From positions 1 through 52,041 of the forward strand of contig CANRVB010000017.1 of NCBI GenBank assembly GCA_947643165.1: a stretch of DNA of 52,041 bases, given 5' to 3'. Shown piece after piece: positions 9,320 to 16,744 of the stretch (position 1 is its first letter; each line of letters starts with the position of its first letter). A program made the translations under genes and the position numbers. Under the pieces are notes generated by a model. It saw nothing but the letters and a program-made list of their open reading frames with translations. It did no database searches and was not told the origin of the DNA. Source of the DNA: an uncultured Porphyromonadaceae bacterium (GTDB lineage Bacteria > Bacteroidota > Bacteroidia > Bacteroidales > Muribaculaceae).

Positions 9320-9352
9320 CAGTTTCGGAGACGTGGGTTTCCGAAACTGCAA
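9317..9352 (+). promoter_or_regulatory. 13-bp perfect inverted repeat over the ABC-F promoter and leader
   Basis: Arms 9317-9329 and 9340-9352 are exact reverse complements (core gcagtttcgga / tccgaaactgc) with a 10-nt loop. The left arm covers the end of the -7 box and the likely transcription start; the right arm ends 7 nt before the ATG. It could be a protein operator or a 5-prime hairpin limiting ribosome access. Confidence 0.6.
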
Positions 9353-9359
9353 TTTCATT

Positions 9360-11315
9360 ATGGTCAATATACAGAACTTAAGCGTTGAATTCAGCGCAAA
9401 ATCACTATTCGACAACGTAAGTTTCACAATCAACAACCGCGATAAAATTGCGCTTGTGGGTAAGAACGGTGCCGGAAAATCGACAATGCTCAAAATCATT
9501 GCCGGCCTGCAGCAACCCACCGGCGGCATCGTTTCAGTAGCCCGCGACATGACTATCGGCTATCTGCCGCAGCAGATGGTGCTCTCCGACGACTGCACAG
9601 CCATCGAGGAAGCACGCAAGGCTTTCGCACACATCGACGAGCTGAAAGCCCGGTGCCAGCAACTCAACAATGAATTGGCCGAACGCACCGACTATGAGTC
9701 GGAGAGCTATCAGGAACTCATAGATGCAATGACAACCATGAACGACCGGTTGGCCATGGAGGAAAGCGAAAGCAGCGAGGCGGAGATCGAGAAAACCCTA
9801 ATGGGACTCGGATTCGACAGATCCGATTTCGACCGCCCGACCTCGGAGTTCAGCGGCGGCTGGCGTATGCGCATCGAGTTGGCAAAGATATTGCTTGCAC
9901 GACCTGACGTGCTGTTGCTCGACGAGCCCACAAACCATCTTGATATTGAGTCCATACAGTGGCTTGAGAATTTTCTTATCACAAAAGCCCGGGCCGTAGT
10001 GCTTGTGAGTCATGACCGTGCGTTCATCGACAACGTGACCAACCGCACCATAGAGATATCGCTCGGCAAGATCTACGACTATTCCGTCAACTACTCGAAA
10101 TATGTAGAACTGCGTGCCGAGAGACTTGAGCAGCAGATACGCGCCTACCGCAACCAGCAGAAACAGATTCAGGAAACAGAAGACTTTATCGAACGTTTCC
10201 GGTATAAAGCCACAAAGAGCGTTCAGGTCCAAAGCCGCATCAAGCAACTCGCCAAGATCGAACGCATCGAAGTGGACGAAGTCGACACATCTCACCTCAA
10301 TCTCAAATTTCCACCCGCCCCACGATCCGGTGACTATCCCGTCATAGCCGATAATGTAGGGAAAGCATATGGCCAGCATCAGGTGTTCGACAACGCGACT
10401 TTCACCATAAAGCGCGGCGAGAAAGTAGCGTTCGTAGGCAAAAACGGCGAAGGCAAATCCACACTCGTAAAGTGCATCATGGGAGAGATCCCCTTCACCG
10501 GAAACCTCAAGATAGGCCACAATGTCAAGATAGGTTATTTTGCCCAGAATCAGGCACAGCTGCTCGATGGCGAGATAACTGTATTCGACACCATCGACCG
10601 AGTGGCCACCGGAGACATCCGTACCAAGATACGCGACATCTTGGGAGCCTTCATGTTTGGTGGAGAGGCAAGCGAGAAAAAGGTCAAGGTGCTCTCGGGT
10701 GGGGAGAAGACACGTCTCGCCATGATCCGCCTGTTGCTCGAGCCTGTCAATCTGCTCATCCTCGACGAGCCTACCAACCACCTCGACATGAAGACCAAAG
10801 ATATACTCAAACAAGCTATCAAGGACTTCAACGGCACAGTGATAGTCGTGAGCCACGATCGCGATTTCCTTGACGGACTTGTAGAAAAGGTCTACGAATT
10901 CGGAGGTGGCAAAGTCCGGGAGTGCCTGGGTGGCATCTATGAATTCCTGGAGAAAAAGAAGCTCAATACCCTTCAGGAACTTGAGCTCTCCAAATCGCCT
11001 ACCGGCAAATCAGCCCCCGCGACACCTGCTCCCACGCCTCAAAACAACGACAAGCAGACGCAACGCCGCTCCTACGCCGAGCAACGCGAACACGAGAAGA
11101 TGATCAAACGCGCCCGTAAACGTGTGGAAGAAGCTGAAGCCGAGATTGCACGCCTCGAGGCTGAAGTAGCAGCCACCGAAGCCGAAATGGCCGCCGGCGA
11201 ATACAATCAGGAGATAGCTGCACGTCATGCCAACGCGCAGAAGCAGCTCGACAATGCAATGAGCCTGTGGGAACTCGCCCAGATGGACTACGACTCTCTC
11301 ACTTCTCAAAATTGA
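9360..11315 (+). CDS. ABC-F family ATPase (Uup/YdiF-like)
   Basis: 651 residues from ATG 9360; the in-frame ATG at 9333 lies inside the promoter inverted repeat and is rejected. Two ABC domains: Walker A GKNGAGKST (near residue 36) and GKNGEGKST, signatures FSGGWRMR and LSGGEKTRL, and Walker B LLLDEPTNHLD and LLILDEPTNHLD. An interdomain linker rich in Arg/Gln (RAYRNQQKQIQETEDF) matches the ABC-F P-site tRNA interaction motif. A C-terminal coiled coil (about 570-645) places it near Uup/YdiF. ABC-F proteins act on the ribosome; there are no membrane segments. Antibiotic resistance cannot be inferred from sequence alone. Confidence 0.93.
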   Translation: MVNIQNLSVEFSAKSLFDNVSFTINNRDKIALVGKNGAGKSTMLKIIAGLQQPTGGIVSVARDMTIGYLPQQMVLSDDCTAIEEARKAFAHIDELKARCQQLNNELAERTDYESESYQELIDAMTTMNDRLAMEESESSEAEIEKTLMGLGFDRSDFDRPTSEFSGGWRMRIELAKILLARPDVLLLDEPTNHLDIESIQWLENFLITKARAVVLVSHDRAFIDNVTNRTIEISLGKIYDYSVNYSKYVELRAERLEQQIRAYRNQQKQIQETEDFIERFRYKATKSVQVQSRIKQLAKIERIEVDEVDTSHLNLKFPPAPRSGDYPVIADNVGKAYGQHQVFDNATFTIKRGEKVAFVGKNGEGKSTLVKCIMGEIPFTGNLKIGHNVKIGYFAQNQAQLLDGEITVFDTIDRVATGDIRTKIRDILGAFMFGGEASEKKVKVLSGGEKTRLAMIRLLLEPVNLLILDEPTNHLDMKTKDILKQAIKDFNGTVIVVSHDRDFLDGLVEKVYEFGGGKVRECLGGIYEFLEKKKLNTLQELELSKSPTGKSAPATPAPTPQNNDKQTQRRSYAEQREHEKMIKRARKRVEEAEAEIARLEAEVAATEAEMAAGEYNQEIAARHANAQKQLDNAMSLWELAQMDYDSLTSQN

Positions 11316-11350
11316 CCGTACATACTTTTCAACGTATACGCATTAACTGA

Positions 11351-11397
11351 AAAGAGGCGGGTTCTGGTGATTCAATCACTCAGCAACCTGCCTCTTT
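11351..11397. terminator. Bidirectional terminator between ABC-F and nitroreductase genes
   Basis: Arms aaagaggcgggtt (11351-11363) and aacctgcctcttt (11385-11397) pair over 13 bp with one G-U, and the loop can fold further. A-tract on one side and T-tract on the other suit the two convergent genes. Confidence 0.75.
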
Positions 11398-11418
11398 ATC
11401 TCTTATCCTTATCAGTTG

Positions 11419-12174
11419 TCAGTAAGGAAGCTTGTAGCCTGATTTTACAATAAAATCCATAAACACCTTTGAGAAAAACTCATTGTTTCCACGTGGATAA
11501 CGTACATCCGTAAACACCTGGGCAAGTGTCTTCTTCCCGTTTTCAGCTACAAACTCTTGCGAGTCCTCACGCGACTCCTTCTCCTTATATAGCTCCCTTA
11601 TCCGCTGGTCAGAAGGATCAGCATAAACCTCCCGGTGGATAAAGGCCGCTTCAGGCAGACGACCTGGATCCACCGGATGCTCATCGGGCCATCCCAACGT
11701 CACCGTTATCACCGGTACTACAAGTTCCGGAAGTTCAAGTGCTTCCGCTATCTGAGGCGCATTATAGGTCGTCGTGCCAAGATAGCACGTCCCGAGGCCC
11801 TCCATCTCAGCGATCGTGACAAACTGCTGGGCCACAATCGCCGTATCAAGCATAGCCGATATAAACGACTGAAAGTTCCCGTAAGCCGGATCCGCATCAT
11901 TTATTTCACACCAGCGCGTGAAACGGTTGAAATCGGCGCAAAATGTCAGCACCACAGGTGCATTCATGATAGCCGGCTGCGAAAAGTGAGCGGGAGCGAG
12001 CTTAGCCTTCCTGTCCTTGTCTGTAGTTATGATCACACTGTATAGCTGCATATTACCCGTTGTAGGTGCATTCGCAGCCATTGCAAGCATCCTCTCCACC
12101 ATAGCCATTTCAACCGTTCGGTCGCTGTATCGGCGGATAGTCCTGCGGTTCTGGAAATAATCTGATTGATTCAT
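11419..12174 (-). CDS. Nitroreductase family NAD(P)H:FMN oxidoreductase
   Basis: 251 residues from ATG 12174 (start MNQSDYFQNRRTIRRY); an upstream in-frame ATG at 12279 overlaps the preceding gene and is unlikely. The RRTIRRYSD N-terminus is the FMN-phosphate binding signature, and ANAPTTGNMQ and EGLGTCYLG are also typical. The extended C-terminal arm suggests the NfsA/FRP-like NADPH-dependent subgroup. Substrate unknown; it could reduce nitro compounds, quinones or flavin. It starts 7 nt after the transglutaminase-like gene, so the two form an operon. Confidence 0.88.
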   Translation of the reverse strand: MNQSDYFQNRRTIRRYSDRTVEMAMVERMLAMAANAPTTGNMQLYSVIITTDKDRKAKLAPAHFSQPAIMNAPVVLTFCADFNRFTRWCEINDADPAYGNFQSFISAMLDTAIVAQQFVTIAEMEGLGTCYLGTTTYNAPQIAEALELPELVVPVITVTLGWPDEHPVDPGRLPEAAFIHREVYADPSDQRIRELYKEKESREDSQEFVAENGKKTLAQVFTDVRYPRGNNEFFSKVFMDFIVKSGYKLPY

Positions 12175-12181
12175 GATACTG

Positions 12182-13786
12182 TTAATATGGGGCGGCCCAG
12201 AATACGCTGTCATCATGTATCTGCTGATTACCGAAATCGCTACCCTCCGGTACGAGCCATACATACGACCCCAATTCATGAGGCCTTGTCAACTTCGCCC
12301 CCTCGGGTTCGCTCTGGTTTATGGTATTGCAGCCTATGAAATACAGATTCTTGGCCATATAGTTATACAAATATTGTTCGGCATCGGTTGTGCTGCTGTG
12401 ATTCCAGTTTGCTCCATCGCTCAACACAAGCGGCTTTCCGGATATGAGCCGCTCCCTCACCTCTCCGGGGTGCAGGTAAAGCCCATTCTCATCCATCACC
12501 ATCGCATCCCACGTCGGATCGACCCATATCCACTTGCCAAGTTGCCTGCTCCAGGCAACCGTTATGACATGGCTGTCCCTATCCTCATCATAATGCTTTG
12601 GCACACAGCTTATATATCTTGCCGGTATACCCTCCGACATAAGCACTTCCGCAAGCATGATAGCCATGAAACGGCAGTTTACGCCTCGGTCTTCCCGCTT
12701 GCACACATCATACAGATCACCGAAATTAAACGCCACCTCAGGCCACGGGGAATTGCCGTCATGTCTCACTGCCTCATGCACGAAATGAAGCAGATTCTTT
12801 ATCTTCGACAGCTCATCGCCATCACCTGCCACACTGTCCAGATTAAACCGTTCCCGGGTTACCGTGAGCATACTGTCATCAGCCTGCGCATACCCGAATT
12901 CTATACTACGCCTGTACGGCTTCGACTCACGTAGCAGTTCAAGCTTCGACAGCATTGACTCTCTTACCCTCTCGGCCGGTTTCTCCGGCCATTCGGCCGT
13001 CAGACTCCCCACGCCATAAGCTTCACACAGATCTACTATCGACTGCCGCCTCTGATAACCCATCCTTTGCAGGAATGTCATCTCCGAATCAAGCATCTTG
13101 CCCTCTACCGAGCATACCTCACGCAGCCACTTCTTCATGCGCGATCCCGATTTCTTGATCTGCTGCTCCGTAGATTGCGGCACCCAATCCGGATAGCCCG
13201 ACTGCAGCACTATTCCATTCACTTTATAGCCCTTGAACGACGGACAGTTGCTATTCTCACCAAGACCGCAACCAACAACAAGGCCATTCAGCTCCACAGT
13301 CTCCACCTTCGGACAATCGCCCATCAATAGCGCGCCTCCGGTAGAGATGACCGGACCATTGAATACCACCTTCCGCAGTTCCGGACATCTGAAATAACAG
13401 TAGCCGTCAGTATGTCCTACACCTCCGTCATATATTACGGTCTCAAGTGCCGGACATTCCACATACGTCTGGCCACTTATATACTCTATATCGCCCGTAT
13501 AACGTATGCTGCGGAGCTTGTCCAGCTTAAGCCCGCTTGGCGAGATAGCCTGAGCCACACCCGGCAGCACAAGCTCCGACAGATTGGGCAGCGACGACAA
13601 CGCTTTTGCGTCCTCGGCTCCAAATACTCCAGTCACCGTCAGAGCTGTGATCTGCGACCTGTCTTCAGCCCTCAGCAGACTGTCAAGACTCCCCTTCTCG
13701 GCAAGCGTAAAGGTCAGCTCACGGCCTATGCAGCCCAGACTCCCGACAACTATTGCCAGAACAGGCAGCAGTAATTTCTTTCTCAT
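12182..13786 (-). CDS. Secreted LRR (BspA-like) - transglutaminase-like protein
   Basis: 534 residues with a signal peptide (MRKKLLLPVLAIVVGSLGC; the cysteine at 19 is a weak lipobox). Residues about 45-195 hold leucine-rich repeats of the BspA type: CPALETV at 111, CPELRKVVFNG at 134, CPKVETVELNG at 158 and CPSFKGYKVNG at 181, spaced 23-24 residues. The C-terminal half contains a transglutaminase-like cysteine protease domain with a complete triad: Cys371 in GVNCRFMAIML, His406 in DSHVITVAW, Asp423 in WVDPTWDA. Probably extracytoplasmic; a crosslinking or peptidase role is possible. Operon with the nitroreductase. Confidence 0.85.
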   Translation of the reverse strand: MRKKLLLPVLAIVVGSLGCIGRELTFTLAEKGSLDSLLRAEDRSQITALTVTGVFGAEDAKALSSLPNLSELVLPGVAQAISPSGLKLDKLRSIRYTGDIEYISGQTYVECPALETVIYDGGVGHTDGYCYFRCPELRKVVFNGPVISTGGALLMGDCPKVETVELNGLVVGCGLGENSNCPSFKGYKVNGIVLQSGYPDWVPQSTEQQIKKSGSRMKKWLREVCSVEGKMLDSEMTFLQRMGYQRRQSIVDLCEAYGVGSLTAEWPEKPAERVRESMLSKLELLRESKPYRRSIEFGYAQADDSMLTVTRERFNLDSVAGDGDELSKIKNLLHFVHEAVRHDGNSPWPEVAFNFGDLYDVCKREDRGVNCRFMAIMLAEVLMSEGIPARYISCVPKHYDEDRDSHVITVAWSRQLGKWIWVDPTWDAMVMDENGLYLHPGEVRERLISGKPLVLSDGANWNHSSTTDAEQYLYNYMAKNLYFIGCNTINQSEPEGAKLTRPHELGSYVWLVPEGSDFGNQQIHDDSVFWAAPY

Positions 13787-13830
13787 TGTAATTTATGATA
13801 TTTAGGTTTGTTATTCACTCTATATACGCA

Positions 13831-13862
13831 CAAAGATACTGATTCATAACGTCAATCTCAAA
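13831..13862 (-). promoter_or_regulatory. -33/-7 promoter of the LRR-transglutaminase operon
   Basis: On the - strand, TATCTTTG (13831-13838) is an exact -7 element and TTTG (13859-13862) a -33 element, 20 nt apart. The leader would be about 40 nt. Confidence 0.7.
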
Positions 13863-13918
13863 AAATATTCATCCACCTCATGCAAAATATTCTCCGGCAT
13901 ACACGTTTTCACCCATTC

Positions 13919-13927
13919 TTATCCACA
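13919..13927 (+). promoter_or_regulatory. Perfect DnaA box upstream of nrdJ
   Basis: TTATCCACA is identical to the consensus DnaA 9-mer, with TTATCAACA 85 nt downstream. A given 9-mer is expected about 0.4 times in a window this size on both strands, so one hit is not strong by itself; the second match and the intergenic position raise interest. Confidence 0.4.
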
Positions 13928-14150
13928 ATATTTACATTTTGGTAAACATTAGCCAGCCTCTCATTTCACAATCCGCTGTAAATCAGCCACGCTTCACGAC
14001 AAACATGAAAACTTATCAACAATCCCACTCTTTTAACTTCGCCGATTAGGTTAAGCAAAATTTTTGTCGCATCTTTGCAGAGCTATTCTATTTCTATACT
14101 TTCATACAAACTTCCGTATTTACTAATAACCCATTTTACTGTCACAAGTT

Positions 14151-16688
14151 GTGGAACAGGCAACCTATACTTACGACGAGGCCTTCAAGGCCTCTCTTGA
14201 ATACTTCAATGGCGATGAGCTCGCGGCCCGCGTCTGGGTCAGCAAGTATGCCCTGAAAGATTCCTTTGGTAACATCTACGAGAAAACCCCCGCCGACATG
14301 CACCACCGCATCGCATCCGAGCTGGCTCGTATGGAATCAAAGTATCCCAATCCCATGAGCGAGGCCGAAATATTCGGTTTGCTCGACAATTTCAAGTATA
14401 TCGTGCCTCAGGGAAGCCCGATGACCGGCATCGGCAACAACTACCAGGTTGCCTCTCTGAGCAACTGCTTTGTCATAGGTCTCGACGGAAAACCCGACAG
14501 CTACGGCGGCATAATCCGTATCGACGAAGAGCAGGTTCAGCTGATGAAGCGTCGCGGTGGTGTCGGACACGACTTGTCTCACATTCGCCCCAAGGGAACT
14601 CCCGTCAAAAACTCGGCCCTCACCTCCACCGGCCTCGTCCCGTTCATGGAGCGCTACAGCAACTCCACTCGCGAGGTCGCTCAGGACGGCCGGCGCGGAG
14701 CACTCATGCTGTCCGTCTCCATCAAGCATCCCGACGCCGAAAAATTCATCGACGCCAAGCTTGAGGAAGGAAAAGTCACCGGTGCCAATGTTTCCGTCCG
14801 CATCGACGACAATTTCATGCAGGCCGCTACAACCGGAGGAGCCTACATACAGCAATACCCCGTCAATGCCGAAGATCCCGACATCGTCAAGACCATCGAC
14901 GCCTCTAAACTTTGGGCAAAGATCATCCACAACGCCTGGAAATCCGCCGAACCCGGTGTCCTCTTTTGGGACACCATCTTGCGCGAATCTGTTCCCGATT
15001 GCTATGCCGATCTCGGGTTCCAGACCATTTCCACCAACCCCTGCGGCGAAATCCCGCTGTGCCCGTACGACAGCTGCCGGCTGCTCGCTATCAATCTGTA
15101 TAGCTACGTGAAGAACCCCTTCACCGACCATGCCGAATTAGACTTCGACCTTTTGCGCCAGCACACCATCAAGGCCCAGCGCATCATGGACGACATCATC
15201 GATCTCGAAATGGAAAAGATCGATCAGATCATCTCTAAAATCGAATCCGATCCCGAGACGCCCGAAGTCAAACAGAGCGAACTCCACCTGTGGCAGAAAA
15301 TCCGCGCGAAAACCCTCCGTGGACGACGCACCGGAGTTGGAACAACTGGCGAAGGAGATATGCTCGCCGCCCTCGGTCTCCGCTACGGCACCCCCAAAGC
15401 CACCGATATGTCGGAAAGCGTTCACCGCACTATTGCCCTTGCCGCCTACCGTTCCAGCGTCACTATGGCCACCGAGCGTGGCGCTTTCGAGATTTTCGAT
15501 GCCGAAAGAGAACGCAACAACCCCTTCATTCAGCGCCTCGGATCAGTCGATCCACAGCTTATTGAAGACATGGCCGTACTCGGACGTCGCAACATCGCCT
15601 GCCTCACTATCGCGCCCACCGGAACTACGAGCCTCATGACCCGCACCACTTCCGGTATCGAGCCTGTATTCATGCCCGTCTACAAACGTCGCCGCAAGGT
15701 CAACCCCAACGATGCCGAAGTGCGCGTGGACTTCGTCGACGAATCCGGCGATGCTTTCGAAGAATACACCGTCTTCCATCCCAAGTTCCTCACTTGGCTT
15801 GAATCTCAAGGCATTGAGCCCAAATCCAACTACTCCCAGGAAGAGATCGACGCTCTTGTCGAACGCTCTCCCTACTTCAAGGCCACTGCCAACGACGTTG
15901 ACTGGCTCGAGAAAGTGCGAATGCAGGGACGTGTGCAGAAGTGGGTCGACCACTCCATCTCCGTGACCATCAATCTTCCTAACAGCGTCGACGAAGCCCT
16001 CGTGAACGCCCTCTACGTTGAAGCATGGCGCTCCGGATGCAAAGGATGCACAGTCTACCGCGACGGATCACGCTCCGGAGTCCTCATCGCCACCGACAAC
16101 AAGAAAAAAGCCGACGCCCCGAAGCCGGCTGCTCCCGCCACAGTAATCAAGCGCCCCATTGAGCTTGAGGCCGACGTTGTCCGCTTCCAGAACAACAAAG
16201 AGAAGTGGATCGCGTTCGTAGGCCTGCGCGACGGACGGCCCTACGAGATCTTCACCGGTCTCGCCGACGACGAAGACGGCATTTTCTGCCCCAAATCTGT
16301 CACCCGCGGCAAAATCATCAAGGCAGTCGATCCTAACGGAACAAAGCGCTACGATTTCCAGTTCATTAATAAGCGTGGTTACAAAACCACCATCGAGGGC
16401 CTCAGCGACAAGTTCAACCCCGAGTACTGGAACTACGCCAAGCTCATTTCCGGCGTCCTGCGCTACGGTATGCCTATCGACCAGGTTCTCAAGATGGTCG
16501 ACAGCCTCCAGCTCGACTCTCAGTCCATCAACACCTGGAAAATGGGTGTGGAACGAGCGCTCAAGAAGTACCTGCCCAACGGAACTCATGCCAACGGTCA
16601 GAAATGCCCCAACTGCGGCAACGAGACCCTGATCTACCAGGAGGGATGTCTCATCTGCACCTCCTGCGGAACCTCAAAGTGCGGATAA
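14151..16688 (+). CDS. nrdJ: Adenosylcobalamin-dependent (class II) ribonucleotide reductase
   Basis: 845 residues starting at GTG 14151; the following MEQATYTYDEAFKASLEYF matches the family N-terminus and no nearby ATG serves better. It reduces ribonucleotides to deoxyribonucleotides with B12. Visible are SLSNCFVIG with a redox cysteine, NPCGEIPLCPYDSC with the thiyl Cys and active-site Glu, and TIAPTGTTSLM. After about residue 640 there is a C-terminal domain, ending in a zinc ribbon CPNCGNE...CTSCGTSKC that usually carries the re-reducing cysteines. The enzyme is oxygen-independent, fitting an anaerobe. C-ending codons dominate. Confidence 0.95.
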   Translation: MEQATYTYDEAFKASLEYFNGDELAARVWVSKYALKDSFGNIYEKTPADMHHRIASELARMESKYPNPMSEAEIFGLLDNFKYIVPQGSPMTGIGNNYQVASLSNCFVIGLDGKPDSYGGIIRIDEEQVQLMKRRGGVGHDLSHIRPKGTPVKNSALTSTGLVPFMERYSNSTREVAQDGRRGALMLSVSIKHPDAEKFIDAKLEEGKVTGANVSVRIDDNFMQAATTGGAYIQQYPVNAEDPDIVKTIDASKLWAKIIHNAWKSAEPGVLFWDTILRESVPDCYADLGFQTISTNPCGEIPLCPYDSCRLLAINLYSYVKNPFTDHAELDFDLLRQHTIKAQRIMDDIIDLEMEKIDQIISKIESDPETPEVKQSELHLWQKIRAKTLRGRRTGVGTTGEGDMLAALGLRYGTPKATDMSESVHRTIALAAYRSSVTMATERGAFEIFDAERERNNPFIQRLGSVDPQLIEDMAVLGRRNIACLTIAPTGTTSLMTRTTSGIEPVFMPVYKRRRKVNPNDAEVRVDFVDESGDAFEEYTVFHPKFLTWLESQGIEPKSNYSQEEIDALVERSPYFKATANDVDWLEKVRMQGRVQKWVDHSISVTINLPNSVDEALVNALYVEAWRSGCKGCTVYRDGSRSGVLIATDNKKKADAPKPAAPATVIKRPIELEADVVRFQNNKEKWIAFVGLRDGRPYEIFTGLADDEDGIFCPKSVTRGKIIKAVDPNGTKRYDFQFINKRGYKTTIEGLSDKFNPEYWNYAKLISGVLRYGMPIDQVLKMVDSLQLDSQSINTWKMGVERALKKYLPNGTHANGQKCPNCGNETLIYQEGCLICTSCGTSKCG

Positions 16689-16744
16689 ACACATCCCCGC
16701 AAGCCTTAGATCCTTAGATTATATCATATTTACGACTCTTTCAA

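Larger units (their letters stand above)
13787..14150. other. Divergent intergenic region between transglutaminase-like and nrdJ genes
   Basis: 364 AT-rich bases with no ORF that I can support. It holds the - strand promoter (13831-13862), a perfect DnaA box TTATCCACA at 13919-13927, a one-mismatch copy TTATCAACA at 14013-14021 and a weak + strand -7 element CATCTTTG at 14070-14077 for nrdJ. I looked for a cobalamin riboswitch (B12 box) because the gene is B12-dependent and found none. Confidence 0.6.

Noticed and set aside
9798-10856. Long - strand ORF (352 residues) opposite the ABC-F gene
   Set aside because: Shadow of the ABC-F reading frame, which has all expected motifs; no promoter or domain of its own.
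13787-14150. Cobalamin riboswitch upstream of nrdJ
   Set aside because: No B12-box-like sequence was seen; only promoter and DnaA-box-like motifs.
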